Shown: positions 46,101 to 57,303, numbered from the stretch's first letter. The stretch: 64,000 nt of DNA from Echria macrotheca (GCA_030411725.1 MU839838.1:744001-808000), one strand, 5' to 3'. Notes: generated by a model from the letters alone, not told the origin. A program made the numbers and translations.

Positions 46101-46634
46101 CCCGAGGTCCCCATTGCAATTTCCCTCGCTTCCCCTGTGCACACACGGCCGGCGAATCGAGTGGACTCGTGCCCGTGCTGTCGTTACCGCCGTCGGGCTG
46201 CACCTCCTCTCCTGCCTCGTTTCTGCTTCTGCAACAAAACCACTCCCACTCCCACCGCCAGTCATTCGTTTTTATCGTGCGTGTGTGTGTTCGCCTCTCC
46301 ATCATCACCCCACCGGGTCTTCGACGAGGAACTGCCTCCGTTCCAGTTGCCATCCCTGCCCTCCGGCTCTGCGCGAGGGAAATGCTTTCACGACTGTGAC
46401 CCGTCCACCAAGCAACGCCAAGGGAGACGGGACCGACAAGGCGAAATCATCGACACCAACTCATTCTCTAATAATCGCATTGAATTCTTGGGGTTTATCC
46501 CTTCCGCTTTGCCCTAGATCGCGAGTGCCCATTTGGAAGGCCTTGCTGTTCTTGGGTCCCCATCGACTCTCGACCGACGACTCCGAACCGACCGCGACCG
46601 CGACCATCGTCGAATTTACGTCCTACGATTCACC
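43159..46634. other. 3.5 kb intergenic with a repeat fragment
   Basis: No gene recognised. It holds the solo element end (43387-43432) and TACCTAGGTA (43454-43463). The last ~700 bases, pyrimidine-rich, are probably the promoter and long leader of the WSC gene; one open frame continues upstream from it to an ATG at 46533. Confidence 0.45.
43387..43432 (+). repeat. Solo terminal-repeat fragment of the MITE-like family
   Basis: Begins GGCATCTGATAGGGGTGCAC and continues CCCCCTTTTGCTAC, matching the ends of the elements at 22164-22602 and 26880-27294. Similarity fades after about 45 bases and no opposite end is found nearby, so it is a truncated relic. Confidence 0.8.
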
Positions 46635-47558
46635 ATGAAGACCGCCGGCGTACTCGCGAGTATCCTGCTCGCTGCCACGGGCGCCGTAGCCCAAACGAAG
46701 CCCAGCTCGACTTCGAAGGGCGTGGAGGAGCCAGCGTCGCAACCAACACTCAATGTCATCACGGTGCAGGGCTGCTTCGACGACCCGGGCGAGCTCGTTT
46801 TCAATGCGACTCTGCAGTTCAACACTAAGGGTGCTTGTGCTCAGGACGTTTGCTTCGCGAGCGGATATCCAGTGGCGGCGACGAGCGGTGGAAACCAGTG
46901 CTATTGCGGCAAGAAATACCCCAACAAGAAGAGCCTGGTCGACGACAGCAAATGCAATGTTGGATGTGCTGGTTATGACCTTCAAGCCTGTACGTTTTTT
47001 TTAAAAGGTCACCCATCATTCTCTTGCTAACAACCGTAGGTGGTGGCGTCAATTTCTGGACAGTCTACAACACCGGCTTGACCCTCTCCGTCGACACGTC
47101 TGGCGAAGCGTCTCAGATTAAGGGCGGCCCCGGAAGCGAAACATCAGCACCTGTCAAGACAGTGACGGGGAGTACAGTGGTCGTTACCGAGACAAGCGAT
47201 ACCACCCCGAAGTCATCGGGGCCAAACGTAGGGGCTATTGCAGGCGGCGTTGTTGTTGCCGTCGTCCTCGTGGCCTCGAGCGTGGCCGGATTTTTCTTCT
47301 ACATGCGCCGAAAGCGGAATCGGGAGATTGAGGAGGAGCATCGCCGTAATGCTGCGGTCAACTCCTTCATCAGCGGAAAGGCCCCTAGTAGCGCCGGATC
47401 CATCACCGATGCCCGTCTCGACCCAGTAATGGCGCAGAGGAGGATGAGCGATGGCAGCATCGCCGACAACGAAGACTACTCCAGGAAGATTCTTCGCGTG
47501 AGTTTTGTGTCTTTGGTCATTGGAGTCTTGCTAACCGCTGCAGGTCACCAATGCGTGA
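46635..47558 (+). CDS. WSC-domain transmembrane sensor-like protein
   Basis: A type-I membrane protein of the Wsc/Slg1 kind, which in yeasts senses cell-wall stress and signals through Rho1 and the wall-integrity MAPK cascade. Three exons (46635-46989, 47040-47497, 47544-47558) give 275 residues; the last adds only VTNA and a stop. It has a signal peptide (MKTAGVLASILLAATGAVAQ), then one WSC domain at about residues 45-125 with eight cysteines (VQGCFDDPGELVFNATLQFN, GNQCYCGKKYPN, CNVGCAGYDLQAC). The last Cys codon spans intron 1. A short Ser/Thr stretch leads to one membrane helix (AGGVVVAVVLVASSVAGFFF), a basic stop-transfer RRKRNR and a cytoplasmic tail ending DYSRKILRVTNA. The Ser/Thr region is much shorter than in yeast Wsc1. 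The ATG at 46635 was chosen over 46533 because of the signal peptide. Confidence 0.87.
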
Positions 47559-49923
47559 TCCAACCCCCGACCTGACGACGGAAAACGACTCGCCTGTATT
47601 TTAGTCTTGAATCAGCATATTCGGCGTTGGGGGGTATCTACAACTTGTCACTGGTGGATCGATACGCGACGAACCGGCCTGGCGTGTTTTTTTGGTGTAG
47701 GCATGGCGATGATGGGCCTCAGGGTTGGCCCATGGGAATCGCCGCCACTTGCGCTGTCCTCTCCTTACAGATTTCTACATACACTTTGCTTGCGTCAACA
47801 TGATCTGGTTTTTCTAGAGTTTGTGACGCCAGCTCGGTGGTGATGGCCGCCATTCCTTTGGCCTTGTTAGGAAGAACCGGACGAGAGAGAGAGAGTTCTC
47901 ATTTTAACCTCGCGGTCAGCAGTTTTATACCTATTCGAACTTTTGCGAGAACAGAGAGAGAGGGATGTGTGTGTGTTGTGATGCCGTTCAAGAACCAGGG
48001 TATCTTGTGACGGTATCGGGATTAAGTTGGTACAGGACAGTCGGGGGGGGAGGTTGGGTCGATGACTGAGTCTCGGCCGGCTTTTTAGTATCCCCGGCTG
48101 GAAGCTACGATGGGTGCAGTGCAGTACGGTATATTTTACTATCGGACCGTTGGGTTCTGGATATGTTGAGGGAGTAACTAGTAGGTAGAGAGTCCGCAAT
48201 GTCAATGTGTAGTGTTGAACCTGTGGGATGCGTGGTGTGTGTGTTGTGTGAGGGTGTGATTTAGTGTGATGATGATCGACGGGGAGAGATTCGTTAACCA
48301 ACCATCTAACCATTACCATCCACGCCATCCCACCTTATCTCATCTCATCTCTTCTCAACTCCACTCATCTTCCCCGCGTTTGCACGTCAAGTGATTTTGC
48401 ATGACATGATGGACTGTGAGAGGGGAAGTGGAAGTGCAGGCGAGGCTCGGCTGTGCGTTATCTCTCTCTCTCTGTGTATCTGGTATATTTGGTGTTTGAG
48501 GCAGCAGCTCGTTGGTCTCTTTTTTCCCCCTCAGAGCTTAATCGTAGGTTACCTAGGTAGTTTTGGAAGCCTGAAGGCTGGAGGGGCCGTGAAACGTATT
48601 CTGTGCCATTCATTCGTGCCGGGGCTGGGATCGTTGGGAGATGCACCGCCTCTTCGCTAGCTACCGGAGGGATCCAAGTACCGTAGTTTTGGTTTTTGTT
48701 TGCCAGGTACTTTTGTGAAGATTTGCGGTTGGTTTCGATGCGGGGTACCTAGGTTTGCTGCGATGCGGTAAGGAAGGACGGGAGGAGGTGTTGTGTTTCG
48801 GTGATCTGGGAATCACCACCACCTGTGAACTTGGTGATCATGCAGGCGGGTGGCGGTGGTGGTGAGGGTGGGATGAACGCCTACCTCTCCTCTACTATTC
48901 TACTGAGTACATATCCGCCGCGCGTACCATACTTCTGCTGCTCGACGAGAGTTGCTGGTTTTATCTACCTAGTTGCTATTTTGAACTGATGTTTTGAGAA
49001 GGGGGGTTGTGTCGACTTGTTGAGTGGTTCCCCTGCTTCATCAGCGCTGGACGATCTGGACGAGGGCCGCTGTCTGCGGATATACCCTCCCAACTCAGAT
49101 ATACCCAACAATTTCGCTGCGCGTCGCAGATATAATTCGAGTACCTACCCTAGATCTTTTATCCATCATTTTCATGTGTGCGGTAGGTATTTCGCTCTCA
49201 CCACCCTCCGCACCCCCCGAATGCCATTAAGGTACCCATCTCATGTAAAATTTCCCCGCGAGAGGCAACCCATTCCCCATGGGCCGCCGTCCCAATCTCA
49301 AGGAATGCCGCCGCCGGATCCTCGTTCCTGAATGCCAAGGCACGGCACGACAACGGCTCGCAGATCTGATGAGGCGGTGCACATACAGGTACGTGGACAC
49401 ACAAAAGTCTCAAACCTGGAATTTCGAACTAAATGTTTCGTGTGGGAGCGTTTCTGGATGCTGATAGGACGCCACATCCGCTCGTGCACATGGCTTCTCT
49501 CGTCGCAGGAGAAGTTTTGTTTGCGGGGCAACGACCAAGAACTCAGCCTCATTAGGGACCACGTACGTACGTCAACGACCTCTGGTAGAATATCTGATGG
49601 GGTATGTTTCGCGATGCAAGTCCGTACACAGTACTCTTTCGAAACACCAAGCAACGCCGTGGGTCCCGAATTTTGGCTTCCACTCGAGCGCATGGTTCTC
49701 TCTCACGTCTTTTGCAGGACAACCACCACCTCCTTTTCCCAAAGGCTCAGCCTCATCAAGGACTCCGTCAACCACCTCTGGTGAATGAAATATCTCATTG
49801 GGGTATGTTTCGCGTAGCAACGCCTCATTCTTTGAAACATCCGGTTCGTGACATCCAAGCAACGCTAAATGCTCCCCTCGTCGGTGACCGTACGTGGCTA
49901 TCTCCAGCATTTGGTCCCCCACG
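47559..49923. other. 2.4 kb intergenic with a tandem duplication
   Basis: No gene recognised. It contains GA- and GT-rich microsatellite patches near 47880-47990, TACCTAGGTA at 48550-48559, a related GGTACCTAGGT at 48744-48754, and the ~200-base duplication listed separately. Confidence 0.5.
49484..49866. repeat. Diverged tandem duplication, ~200-base period
   Basis: CTCAGCCTCAT occurs at 49542 and 49746; GGGGTATGTTTCGCG at 49599 and 49800; CCAAGCAACGC follows each (near 49648 and 49856). The blocks keep the same order at spacings of 201-208 bases, so two diverged copies lie head to tail, just beyond the 3' end of the P450 gene ending at 49924. No coding role seen. Confidence 0.8.
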
Positions 49924-51530
49924 TCATGCTTTCCGCCTGGTGACATAGCAAGGCCAGTTCTCAGGCACCACGGTAAAATACGCCTTCCACGTCCATTCCT
50001 GCTGCGGATCAACCTGTCGAAAGTCATAGTCGCGCACGAGCGTCGCGCAGATCTTGGAGAGCTCGAGCTTGGCGATGTTTTGGCCGGGACACGAGGCATA
50101 TCCCAATCCCCACTGGCCAAGTTCGTCAGTCTCTACTTTCCAAGGGCAATAGTTGATTGACGGAAGACGTACCGGAATAAAAAACCTCTCCAGTCTCGCC
50201 GCATCCTTACCAAGCCACCGATCGGGATTAAACTCCCTCGCGTCATCACCCCAAATCTCCTTGGAGTGGTGAATCGTCCACACGTTAATCGACACAATCG
50301 TACCAGCCGGCAGCGTGCGGTCCCCAATCGTCAGCCCCTCCCGGCCGACAACCCTCGGCAGCCCCATCGACGCCGGCCCAAAGATGCGCAGCGCCTCCTT
50401 GATGCACGCCTGCAGGAAAGGCAGCCGCTGCGAATCCGCAAAGCTCACAGTCCGTCCCCCACAAACCCCAACACCGGCCGCATCGACCTCCTCGCGCGCC
50501 CGCCTCCACGCATCCGGATGCCGGATCATGTAGTACACAAACGCCTGCAGGGCCGTGGCGACCGTCTCGTTGCCGGCGGCGACGGCGTTGAACGCAGCGC
50601 TGTGGATCTCGTGCAGCTGCATGCGGTCCGGGTGGTCCGCGTACATCTTGAGCCAGTGGGCGAGCGCGTCGAACCTCGCGTCCGGGTTGGCCTGGCGCTC
50701 GCGGATGGCCGCCATGGCCGTGTTGATCAGATGGCCCCAGGGCGTCACGCCCAGCCAGGTAATCACGGGATTCGACAGGAAGAGCACGTGGAACCAGCGG
50801 AAGAAGCCGGCGACGGAAACATAGGCGGCCTGCGGGTGCGCGTTGGCGATGGTGTTGTCGATGTCCCGGCCCTCGCGCAGGAAGCCGAACTGCTTCGAGA
50901 AGATGGTCTCGCCGATCACGTCGGACGTGGTGAACGTAAAGTACTTGTCCAGATCGACGGGGTCGCCCGACGCTGCGAACTTGTCGAGCCACCCGAACAG
51001 CAGGTCGATCGTCTGGCCGACCGTTTCTTCGGAACGCAAGATGTTGGGCAGCGTGTAGGCCGGCGCGAGGTGGCGCGACAGCTCATTCTTGACGGCCGGG
51101 TCCGTGGCCGACATTGGGTTCTCGAACCGGCCATCCGGGAAGGCGATCACCTTGTACCAGCTGGCCTTGTGCAGAGGCGCGGCCAGCACCTTCTTGACGG
51201 CATCCGGATGGTTGACGCTGACCTCGTTGGGCGCGATGCGGACAAAGTGGCCTTCGTCTGGTTAGGATGAGGTCAAGAGGATTGCGGGAGGATAAACACA
51301 CCATGCTTGTCATGCAGCCGGATTAGCTCGAGGTTCTGGTCTCCCTTGAGGATACGCAGGATGTGCCATATCCGCGTGAAGCTGGCCGCGAACGGGCCGG
51401 GTATATCGCTGATGGGAGAAAAATATCGACGCCAGACACACAGCGTCAGAACGGCCACGGCAACGAGGCCGGCAAACTGCGGCGTCGTGAGGCCGAGGAC
51501 ACCGACCAGTCCCGCCATAGTAGTTACCAT
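49924..51530 (-). CDS. Cytochrome P450 (pisatin-demethylase-like group)
   Basis: A microsomal heme-thiolate monooxygenase of unknown substrate. Three exons (51302-51530, 50173-51257, 49924-50112) give 500 residues. The first intron (44 bases) has a GTGTGT donor and a CTAACCAG end. The second (50113-50172, 60 bases) has no stop and keeps frame, but removing it joins FFIP to WGLGYASCPGQN, the normal family spacing, so it is treated as an intron. The N-terminal membrane helix (FAGLVAVAVLTLCVW) is followed by SDIPGPFAASFTRIW. FNAVAAGNETVATALQAFVY is the I-helix, KEALRIF the ExxR, and CPGQ at about residues 446-449 holds the heme cysteine. The C-terminus EWTWKAYFTVVPENWPCYV resembles fungal pisatin-demethylase-type P450s that act on aromatic or plant compounds. 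It is divergent from the Pth11-like gene. MVTTMAG was used as start; the second Met is an alternative. Confidence 0.9.
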
Positions 51531-52841
51531 AAATTACGAAACGAAGGATTCAATGTTGATCTTCAATCGGTACGGGTGAATCCTGCCTGTGCTGCGGGGC
51601 TCGACCCAAAATGCAACGATAATCCGCGCTCTTGACCACTGCTAAATTTTCAGCAATGTAGCATCCAGCTTCTTTCTATGCCGGCATGGGTGATGGAAAG
51701 GCCGACATGTAACCAGCAGCGCCGAGAGGTGAAGGAAGAAGGGATCCTTTCCAGTTTTCGGGGGCCAACGGCCTATCTAGCAGTGGTGTTGACCCTTGTT
51801 CCTCGATAATGGCCCCTCCCACACCTCGCCCGAGAGAAAAAGCTCCTTGGTCGTGCATTAGCCCCGACACTGGTTGCATAGCTTGCATTTGCCATTGCCA
51901 TTGCCGTTTGGTTGCCAGGCCGTTCTTAAGAAGAGCACGGGGGAAAGCGGGTCCTGGCGGCGAGAAAGATCCGCAAAAGTGGAGGGCTACCAGGTGCCCA
52001 GGACTTAGCACCACTCAACCAAGAAGTGCTAAGTGGGCCACCGAGGGCAAACCAACAGCGGAAGGGACGGGACGAGTTTCACCAGTCAGTGCGTTCATCC
52101 GCCGTCTCTGTGTGTCGTTGGACGGCGTGACTTTCCAACGGCTTCCCAGATATCTGGAACGTCGAATCCTGCGAAGTCGATATTGGTTACCCCAGATGCA
52201 AGCCACCTGTCAACCAGCGCCCGCCCACGTGCTGTCAAGACATTTACCGCGTTACCCCCCAGGATTGCGCCATCTCCGAGCCCTGTCGTTTCCTCGGCAA
52301 GCTAGTGTAGGAACAGCCTTTGCGGCAGACGTTGGACCTGAACGCGGAGACCTGCCGGCGGATGCTGCCCCTATTGGTCCGGCTTCCCACGGCGAGTGGA
52401 GAGTTCAAGACCTCAGGCCCGCAAGGAGGTCCTGCAACCAAAAGAAGTCCATATTTTTCCGGGTGAAGGATAACGTCCCCCCGTATTTGCCCATCTGCTT
52501 GGCTAGGGAAACAAAAAAGAAAAGAATATTGCCCATGGAAAAAGAAACCCCCTCCTTGTCTGACCTATAGTATGTCGACTGATAACCATGACCAGTGGAG
52601 TGTCGATGGCACGTCAACATTTGACATGACTCTGCTGCTCTTCACCCCCCGCGTGGTCCCCCACTGCCTTGAAAATTGCTCCCTGAGTCCCTGTTGCTTG
52701 TTCGGAGCTTGTGTCGGGGGGGCAGCCGGGCCGGAGACGAGCAGATCTTTATATCTGTATCTTCCCATCCGATGTTGACAGCTGCCTTTTCTCCCACAAA
52801 GTGTGGATTATTAGATCCTTGTCCCTCTCTTTGCCGCAAAC
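51531..52841. other. Shared upstream region of P450 and Pth11-like gene
   Basis: A 1.3 kb divergent promoter region. The open stretch at 51809-52570 (plus) has no recognisable content. A T-rich or pyrimidine leader precedes the ATG at 52842. Confidence 0.5.
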
Positions 52842-54127
52842 ATGGACGGCCTCCCGCCCCCGAGCAAGACACCTCCATTCCCTATCCAAACGGCGGACCA
52901 AAGGGCTGTGCTGGGCGTGGCCATTGCGTTTGCCATCTTGCCGGTCTTTGCTGTCGTCCTCCGGTTGATCGCTAGACGAATCTCTTCGAGGACGCTGGAC
53001 GCCAGCGATTACTGTATTGTCGTTGCTTGCGTATGTGTTGACCTTTGGTTTTAACCGCAGAGCTGACACCACATTAGGTATTTGCGGTGGCACTGGAAGC
53101 CGTCAGCATAACAGGAGTTGTCAACTGTGGGATAGGGTATGGGCATCTCACGGACGTTATTGTCGAGTACGGGATGGAACCTGTGACAAACCTGTTCAAG
53201 GTAGGTCTGACTCTCCGAGGCGAGCCATTGTGCTGACTCTTCGGCTCCAAGCTCCTCATCCCGCTCCAGTTCCTGTGGGCTCTCAGCCTCGGGTTCTCCA
53301 AGATCTCCATCCTCCTCCTTTACTCGAGCGTCTTTGCCGTCCCCACCGTCATCTGGACCGCTAGGGGAGCGATTATCTTCATAACCGCGTGGGCCATCGC
53401 CACCATCGTCGCAGGTTGCCTTATTTGCCAGCCGTTCGAGATGAACTGGAACCCTACTATACCCGGCGGGCACTGCGGCGACCAGGTTCTATCTTTCACC
53501 GTTACCGGCGTGCTCAACCTCGTGACGGACGTCATGGTGCTGGTGCTCCCGCTGCCGTACCTAGCGCGTCTGCAGATGCGTCTCTACAAAAAGCTCGTTC
53601 TGCTCGGCGTCTTCAGCATCGGCCTGTTGACGTGTGTTATCAGCGCCATCCGTATCCATACTCTCAAGTCGAGTAAGTTTTACGAAACATAGCAGACAAA
53701 GACAAAGCTAATTAGAACAGTGGACTTCAACGATATTACCTACTCTATCCCGCGAGCCAACATCTTCTCCGGGCTGGAACCGAGCGTGGCTGTCACGCTG
53801 GCTTGTATCCCGCTGCTGCGCCCGCTCCTGGGTCGTTCCAAGTACTCGACCGACGGCACGCCGCGTTATGCGACAGGCTCTGCGACACCGAGCAAGGCAC
53901 TCGAGCTCGAGACGGGCGACGGGAGGCCGTTCCAGGCGCTGCCTGACGACAGCTCGCAGTACAGGCTGCGGCCGCTTGGCCCGAAGCACCTTGCCGAGGT
54001 GCACAGCGCGGGAAAGTCGACCCTGGGCGGGAGCCGTGAGAGCAGCGACGAGGAGGAAGAGCGCGGCATCACGGTGCAATCGCAGTGGGTGGTTTCGGAA
54101 GGGAGGGCGAGCGAGCTGCGATCATAG
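52842..54127 (+). CDS. Pth11-like seven-helix (fungal rhodopsin-domain) membrane protein
   Basis: Four exons (52842-53030, 53078-53200, 53252-53672, 53721-54127) with GTATGT, GTAGGT and GTAAGT donors give 379 residues. Hydrophobic segments typical of the fungal integral-membrane rhodopsin-like family follow one another: LGVAIAFAILPVFAVVLRLI, the conserved ASDYCIVVACV, FLWALSLGFSKISILLLYSS, GAIIFITAWAIATIVAG, then CQPFEMNWNPTIPGGHCGDQ (a characteristic extracellular loop with Cys), LNLVTDVMVLVLPLPYL, and LVLLGVFSIGLLTCVISAIR. A long soluble tail ends in acidic ESSDEEEERG. Family members are orphan receptor-like proteins; Pth11 of Magnaporthe is needed for surface sensing. Ligand and role here are unknown. 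The gene is divergent from a P450. Confidence 0.87.
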
Positions 54128-55128
54128 CTGGATGTCTATCGTTGAGCGACTGGTGTTAGGAAAGGAAAATCGTGGTTAGAATAGAATTAGACTTGGGACC
54201 GCTTTCGCTCTGATCATTCGACGCGTTTTACAGTGCCATCCTCCTCGCGACCTTATCTACAGCGTGAACCCGTGTCAGGGCTGCTTCTATTGTGGGAAGG
54301 CGCACAGGGGCACCGACGACTTTAAATGGTCCTGGACCTCTCCACGCAGAATCCGGACACGACGTCGAGCCGATCTTATCAGAGATCTGCATCTCTCTGG
54401 ACATCAACGAGCCAAGGAGAAGGCAGAAAGTCGAAGAGCCCATGCTACGCCGTTAGTATAATGGGACTGCAGAAACTTTTGTAAGCATGGGGAAAGAGCG
54501 TCGATATGCCCTTGGAAAGCGCTATCCGTCACTGTGAGCTATTGTCTTTTCGAGCTCCACCTGATGTTCCGCATTCTTCTCTTCAGATCCGTAGCCCTTC
54601 AAGAGGAAAAGTCTCTGGTGTCACCCCGAGCACGCTCTCATCCATATCCCGGCCCAAATGCTCTGGCCCGGATATTTTTCCTGACAATGAGCAAAGTACA
54701 GAAATTGGCGAAGCGGATCACCAACGGCGATGTTTGTTTGCATTGGCCTGGTCATTTCCGGGCGGGCATTCGAGGGGTGAATGAAGCTGATGCCGTGACA
54801 GAATGATGCAGCGTCGCAGCTTGCCTGTAGATATTGTGTTACTAGCGGTAAGGCTTTAGCGGTAACAGACACCGTCCAGCGTATTCTTGACAGCGAATTT
54901 TGGCCGTCAATGTTGTCCGTTGTGTGCATCTAATTGCCTGTCAGGGGGTGGCTTGTCAATCGGAAGGCCAGACAACGCCTTGGCCGACGCTAGCCGCAGC
55001 GGTCGGTGCATTCACGTCATCGCGTCTGCCGAGGAAACGGATTTGCCGACCTTGTCCCTCTCCGGCCGTCGAAAACTCCACCATCCCTTGACTCGCAATC
55101 GAAGCCGCAGCCATTGACACCCGAAAGC
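54128..55128. other. Intergenic
   Basis: No coding frame is convincing. It contains a tRNA-like inverted-repeat fragment at 54439-54491 and the promoter of the hydratase gene. Confidence 0.5.
54439..54491 (+). repeat. Short inverted repeat with tRNA A-box-like core
   Basis: CCCATGCT (54439-54446) pairs perfectly with AGCATGGG (54484-54491). Between them is TAGTATAATGG, an exact match to the tRNA A-box pattern (TRGYNNARNNG). At 53 bases it is too short for a tRNA, and no B box or T arm is present. Possibly a tRNA-derived relic. Confidence 0.4.
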
Positions 55129-56229
55129 ATGCCTCCGCGACTTCTCCTCAACCCAGTCGCCGTCGGCGCCCTCGGCCGGGCGGCGAGGCCCTCCGTGTTC
55201 ATTCACCGGTGCCGCTACTCGAGCGCGAGCGAACCGACCGGCCCGCTGGTGCGCGTGACGGACCTCCCCGCGCCCAATTCAGGCCACATCCGCATCCTCG
55301 AGCTTAACCGCCCCGCCGCGCGCAACGCCATCTCGCGCGCGCTGCTGGGGTCGCTGCGGGACGAGATCGATGCCGTGCACGCGCAGTACGACGCCGCGAC
55401 GGGCGAGGAGGTGGCGGTGCCGTCGTGGAATAAGCGGTTTGGCGGCGTGGCGGGCGAGGATAAGAAGGGGCCGACGAGGGCGTTGATTATCGCGTCGGCG
55501 GTTGATACTTCGTTTTGTGCGGGTGCCGACCTAAAAGAGAGGAAGGGGTTTACGCAGGAGGAGTATGTTTTCTTAGGGGAAACGAGGCAAATTGGCTAAC
55601 TTTTGGGGAATGACAGGACTGCTGCGTTTTTGCTCAATCTTCGCACGACGTTGACTTCGCTCTCGGCGCTACCTATCCCGACTATCTCGGCTATTTCGTC
55701 GCTTGCGCTTGGTGGCGGGCTTGAGCTTGCTTTGGCTACTTCGTTCCGCGTGCTCTCGTCTAATGCCGTTGTTGGGCTGCCCGAGACGAGGCTTGGTATA
55801 CTGCCCGGCGCGGGGGGCACCTTCCGGCTGCCGGGGCTGATTGGCGTCGCCCGGGCGAGGGACCTCATTCTTACAGGGAGACGGGTATCTGCGCCCGAGG
55901 CCTACTTTCTGGGGATTGCCGACCGGCTGGTCGAGGTGCTCCCGGAGTCGGAGGAGCAAGCGAAGGAGTGGGAAGAGATGGATGAAGACGCCCGGGGCAA
56001 GGCGATGCTGGCTATGGCGAGGCGAGGGGCTCTTAGTGAGGCAGTCAGGCTGGCGACGGAGATCTGCGAGGGCGGGCCAGTTGCGGTGCGGTCGGCGCTG
56101 AGAGCGGTGCAGGAGCCAAGCGAGGTGATGGAGATTAGCATGTATGACCGGGTAGTCCGGACGGAGGATCGGGATGAGGCGTTGAAGGCGTTTGCTGAGA
56201 AGCGGAGGCCTGTGTTTAAGGGGAGGTGA
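55129..56229 (+). CDS. Mitochondrial enoyl-CoA hydratase, AUH (methylglutaconyl-CoA hydratase)-like
   Basis: A crotonase-fold enzyme that adds water across the double bond of an enoyl-CoA. Its similarity to AUH suggests 3-methylglutaconyl-CoA in leucine breakdown, in the mitochondrial matrix. Two exons (55129-55562, 55617-56229) joined across a 54-base intron (GTATGT donor, CTAAC branch site, CAG acceptor) give 348 residues. The Arg-rich, acid-free N-terminus (LLLNPVAVGALGRAARPSVF) fits a mitochondrial presequence. SFCAGADLKER supplies the first oxyanion-hole strand; SSLALGGGLELALATSFRV and LPETRLGILPGAGGTFRLPG are the core crotonase signature with the catalytic Glu region. A 25-residue insert (GEEVAVPSWNKRFGGVAGED) separates the first two strands. 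The C-terminus EDRDEALKAFAEKRRPVFKG is typical of the superfamily. The exact substrate remains an inference. Confidence 0.88.
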
Positions 56230-56800
56230 GCTGTATCGCCGTAGCCTCAATTACACGCTGTCGGTATGTCGCATATCATTGTCACTGGTGCATTCCTTGC
56301 TACATACGTCCTTGAAGCTATTGCGAAAGTTCAACGTTGAGTTGCAGAGTAAATGCCCGGTGATGCCGAAATCGGCATACCCTGTCGGCGCAGTAAAGAG
56401 CTCCTCCAGGTTTCATCAGAAACCTGAGAAACGGCATGTGCTTTGTTCGATCTGGTGTAATTAACCCCACCAGTTGGCGTCATTGGACATAACAAATCCG
56501 AGCAAGCTTGCTGCTGCGCTGTGTGCAGGCGCAACCCCTCGGCGGGAACCGTTTGTTGGAAGCTTCGGGGAGATGTGTGGCTATGACATCATCGCTTTTT
56601 TGTGAGAGAGCAGATCGACAACACCACCTCACCTTGATAAGAACCAAATATATACTCAACTCACTTTCAATTCCTTTTTCTTTCCCTCTCTCCTAGAAAC
56701 CAATAAACCCAATTCTACCGCGAGATCCCAATTCTTCTCAAGAAAACAAACCACACACACAAAGACACACCCAAAACAAATCACCAACAACAACAAAAAA
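56230..56800. other. Intergenic, promoter of the LEA-like gene
   Basis: 571 bases without a coding frame. A TATATA-containing stretch near 56646-56653 followed by a CT-rich and then CA/AACA-rich leader suggests the core promoter and untranslated leader of the gene starting at 56801. Confidence 0.55.
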
Positions 56801-57303
56801 ATGTCCTTCCTAACAGAAGCCGCCGCCCGCCGCGTCGCAACCCTGACCACCACGGTCCCCCGCACGCTCGCAACCTCCACAATCCCGCGCGCCGCTTTCT
56901 CGTCAGGCGTAACCCTCCAAAAATCAGCCACCGAGACGGCAAAGGACACACTCAAGACGGTGGACCGGGCCGTGAGCGACAAGCTCGTTGACGGAATCAA
57001 CATTGGCTGTATGTCTTTTCCGTCGTTCCCCCCCTCTTCCTCTCTTCTCCTTTGGTACTGACAATTTGTGTCTGTGTAGCAACGGTAGCAAGCAAAGCAA
57101 AGGAGGTAGTAGAGGACGTGTCGGGCAAGAAGACGACGGGCGCGACGGCCGAGCTGCGCGGCGAGGCGGCCGGCAAGACGAGTGAAGTCGCCGGCAAGGC
57201 GAAGGGGACTGCGAGCGAGGTCGCCGGTCGGGCGGAGGGGACTGCGGAGAAGGTTAAGGGGAAGGTGGAGGGGGCTGCTGAGCAGGCTAAGCGGTCGCTT
57301 TAA
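56801..57303 (+). CDS. Small LEA-like, probably mitochondrial protein, 143 residues
   Basis: Two exons (56801-57008, 57080-57303) joined across a 71-base intron (GTATGT donor, CTGAC branch site, TAG acceptor) give 143 residues. The N-terminus MSFLTEAAARRVATLTTTVP is Arg/Thr/Ser-rich with no acidic residue after Glu6, and RAAFSSG further on resembles a matrix-protease site, so mitochondrial import is likely. The C-terminal half is an Ala/Lys/Gly/Glu repeat with an approximate 11-residue rhythm (GKTSEVAGKAKGTASEVAG, RAEGTAEKVKGKVEGAAEQA), typical of group-3 LEA-type or CsbD-like hydrophilic amphipathic helices linked to stress or desiccation tolerance. Function in this organism is not shown. 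The gene follows the hydratase gene by about 570 bases. Confidence 0.78.

Noticed and set aside
45994..46638. Open frame upstream of the WSC gene
   Set aside because: Pyrimidine-rich leader-like DNA. The WSC protein has its own signal peptide starting at 46635.
50266..51270. 334-codon plus-strand frame over the second P450
   Set aside because: Antisense of a P450 with all family motifs; no independent evidence for a gene.
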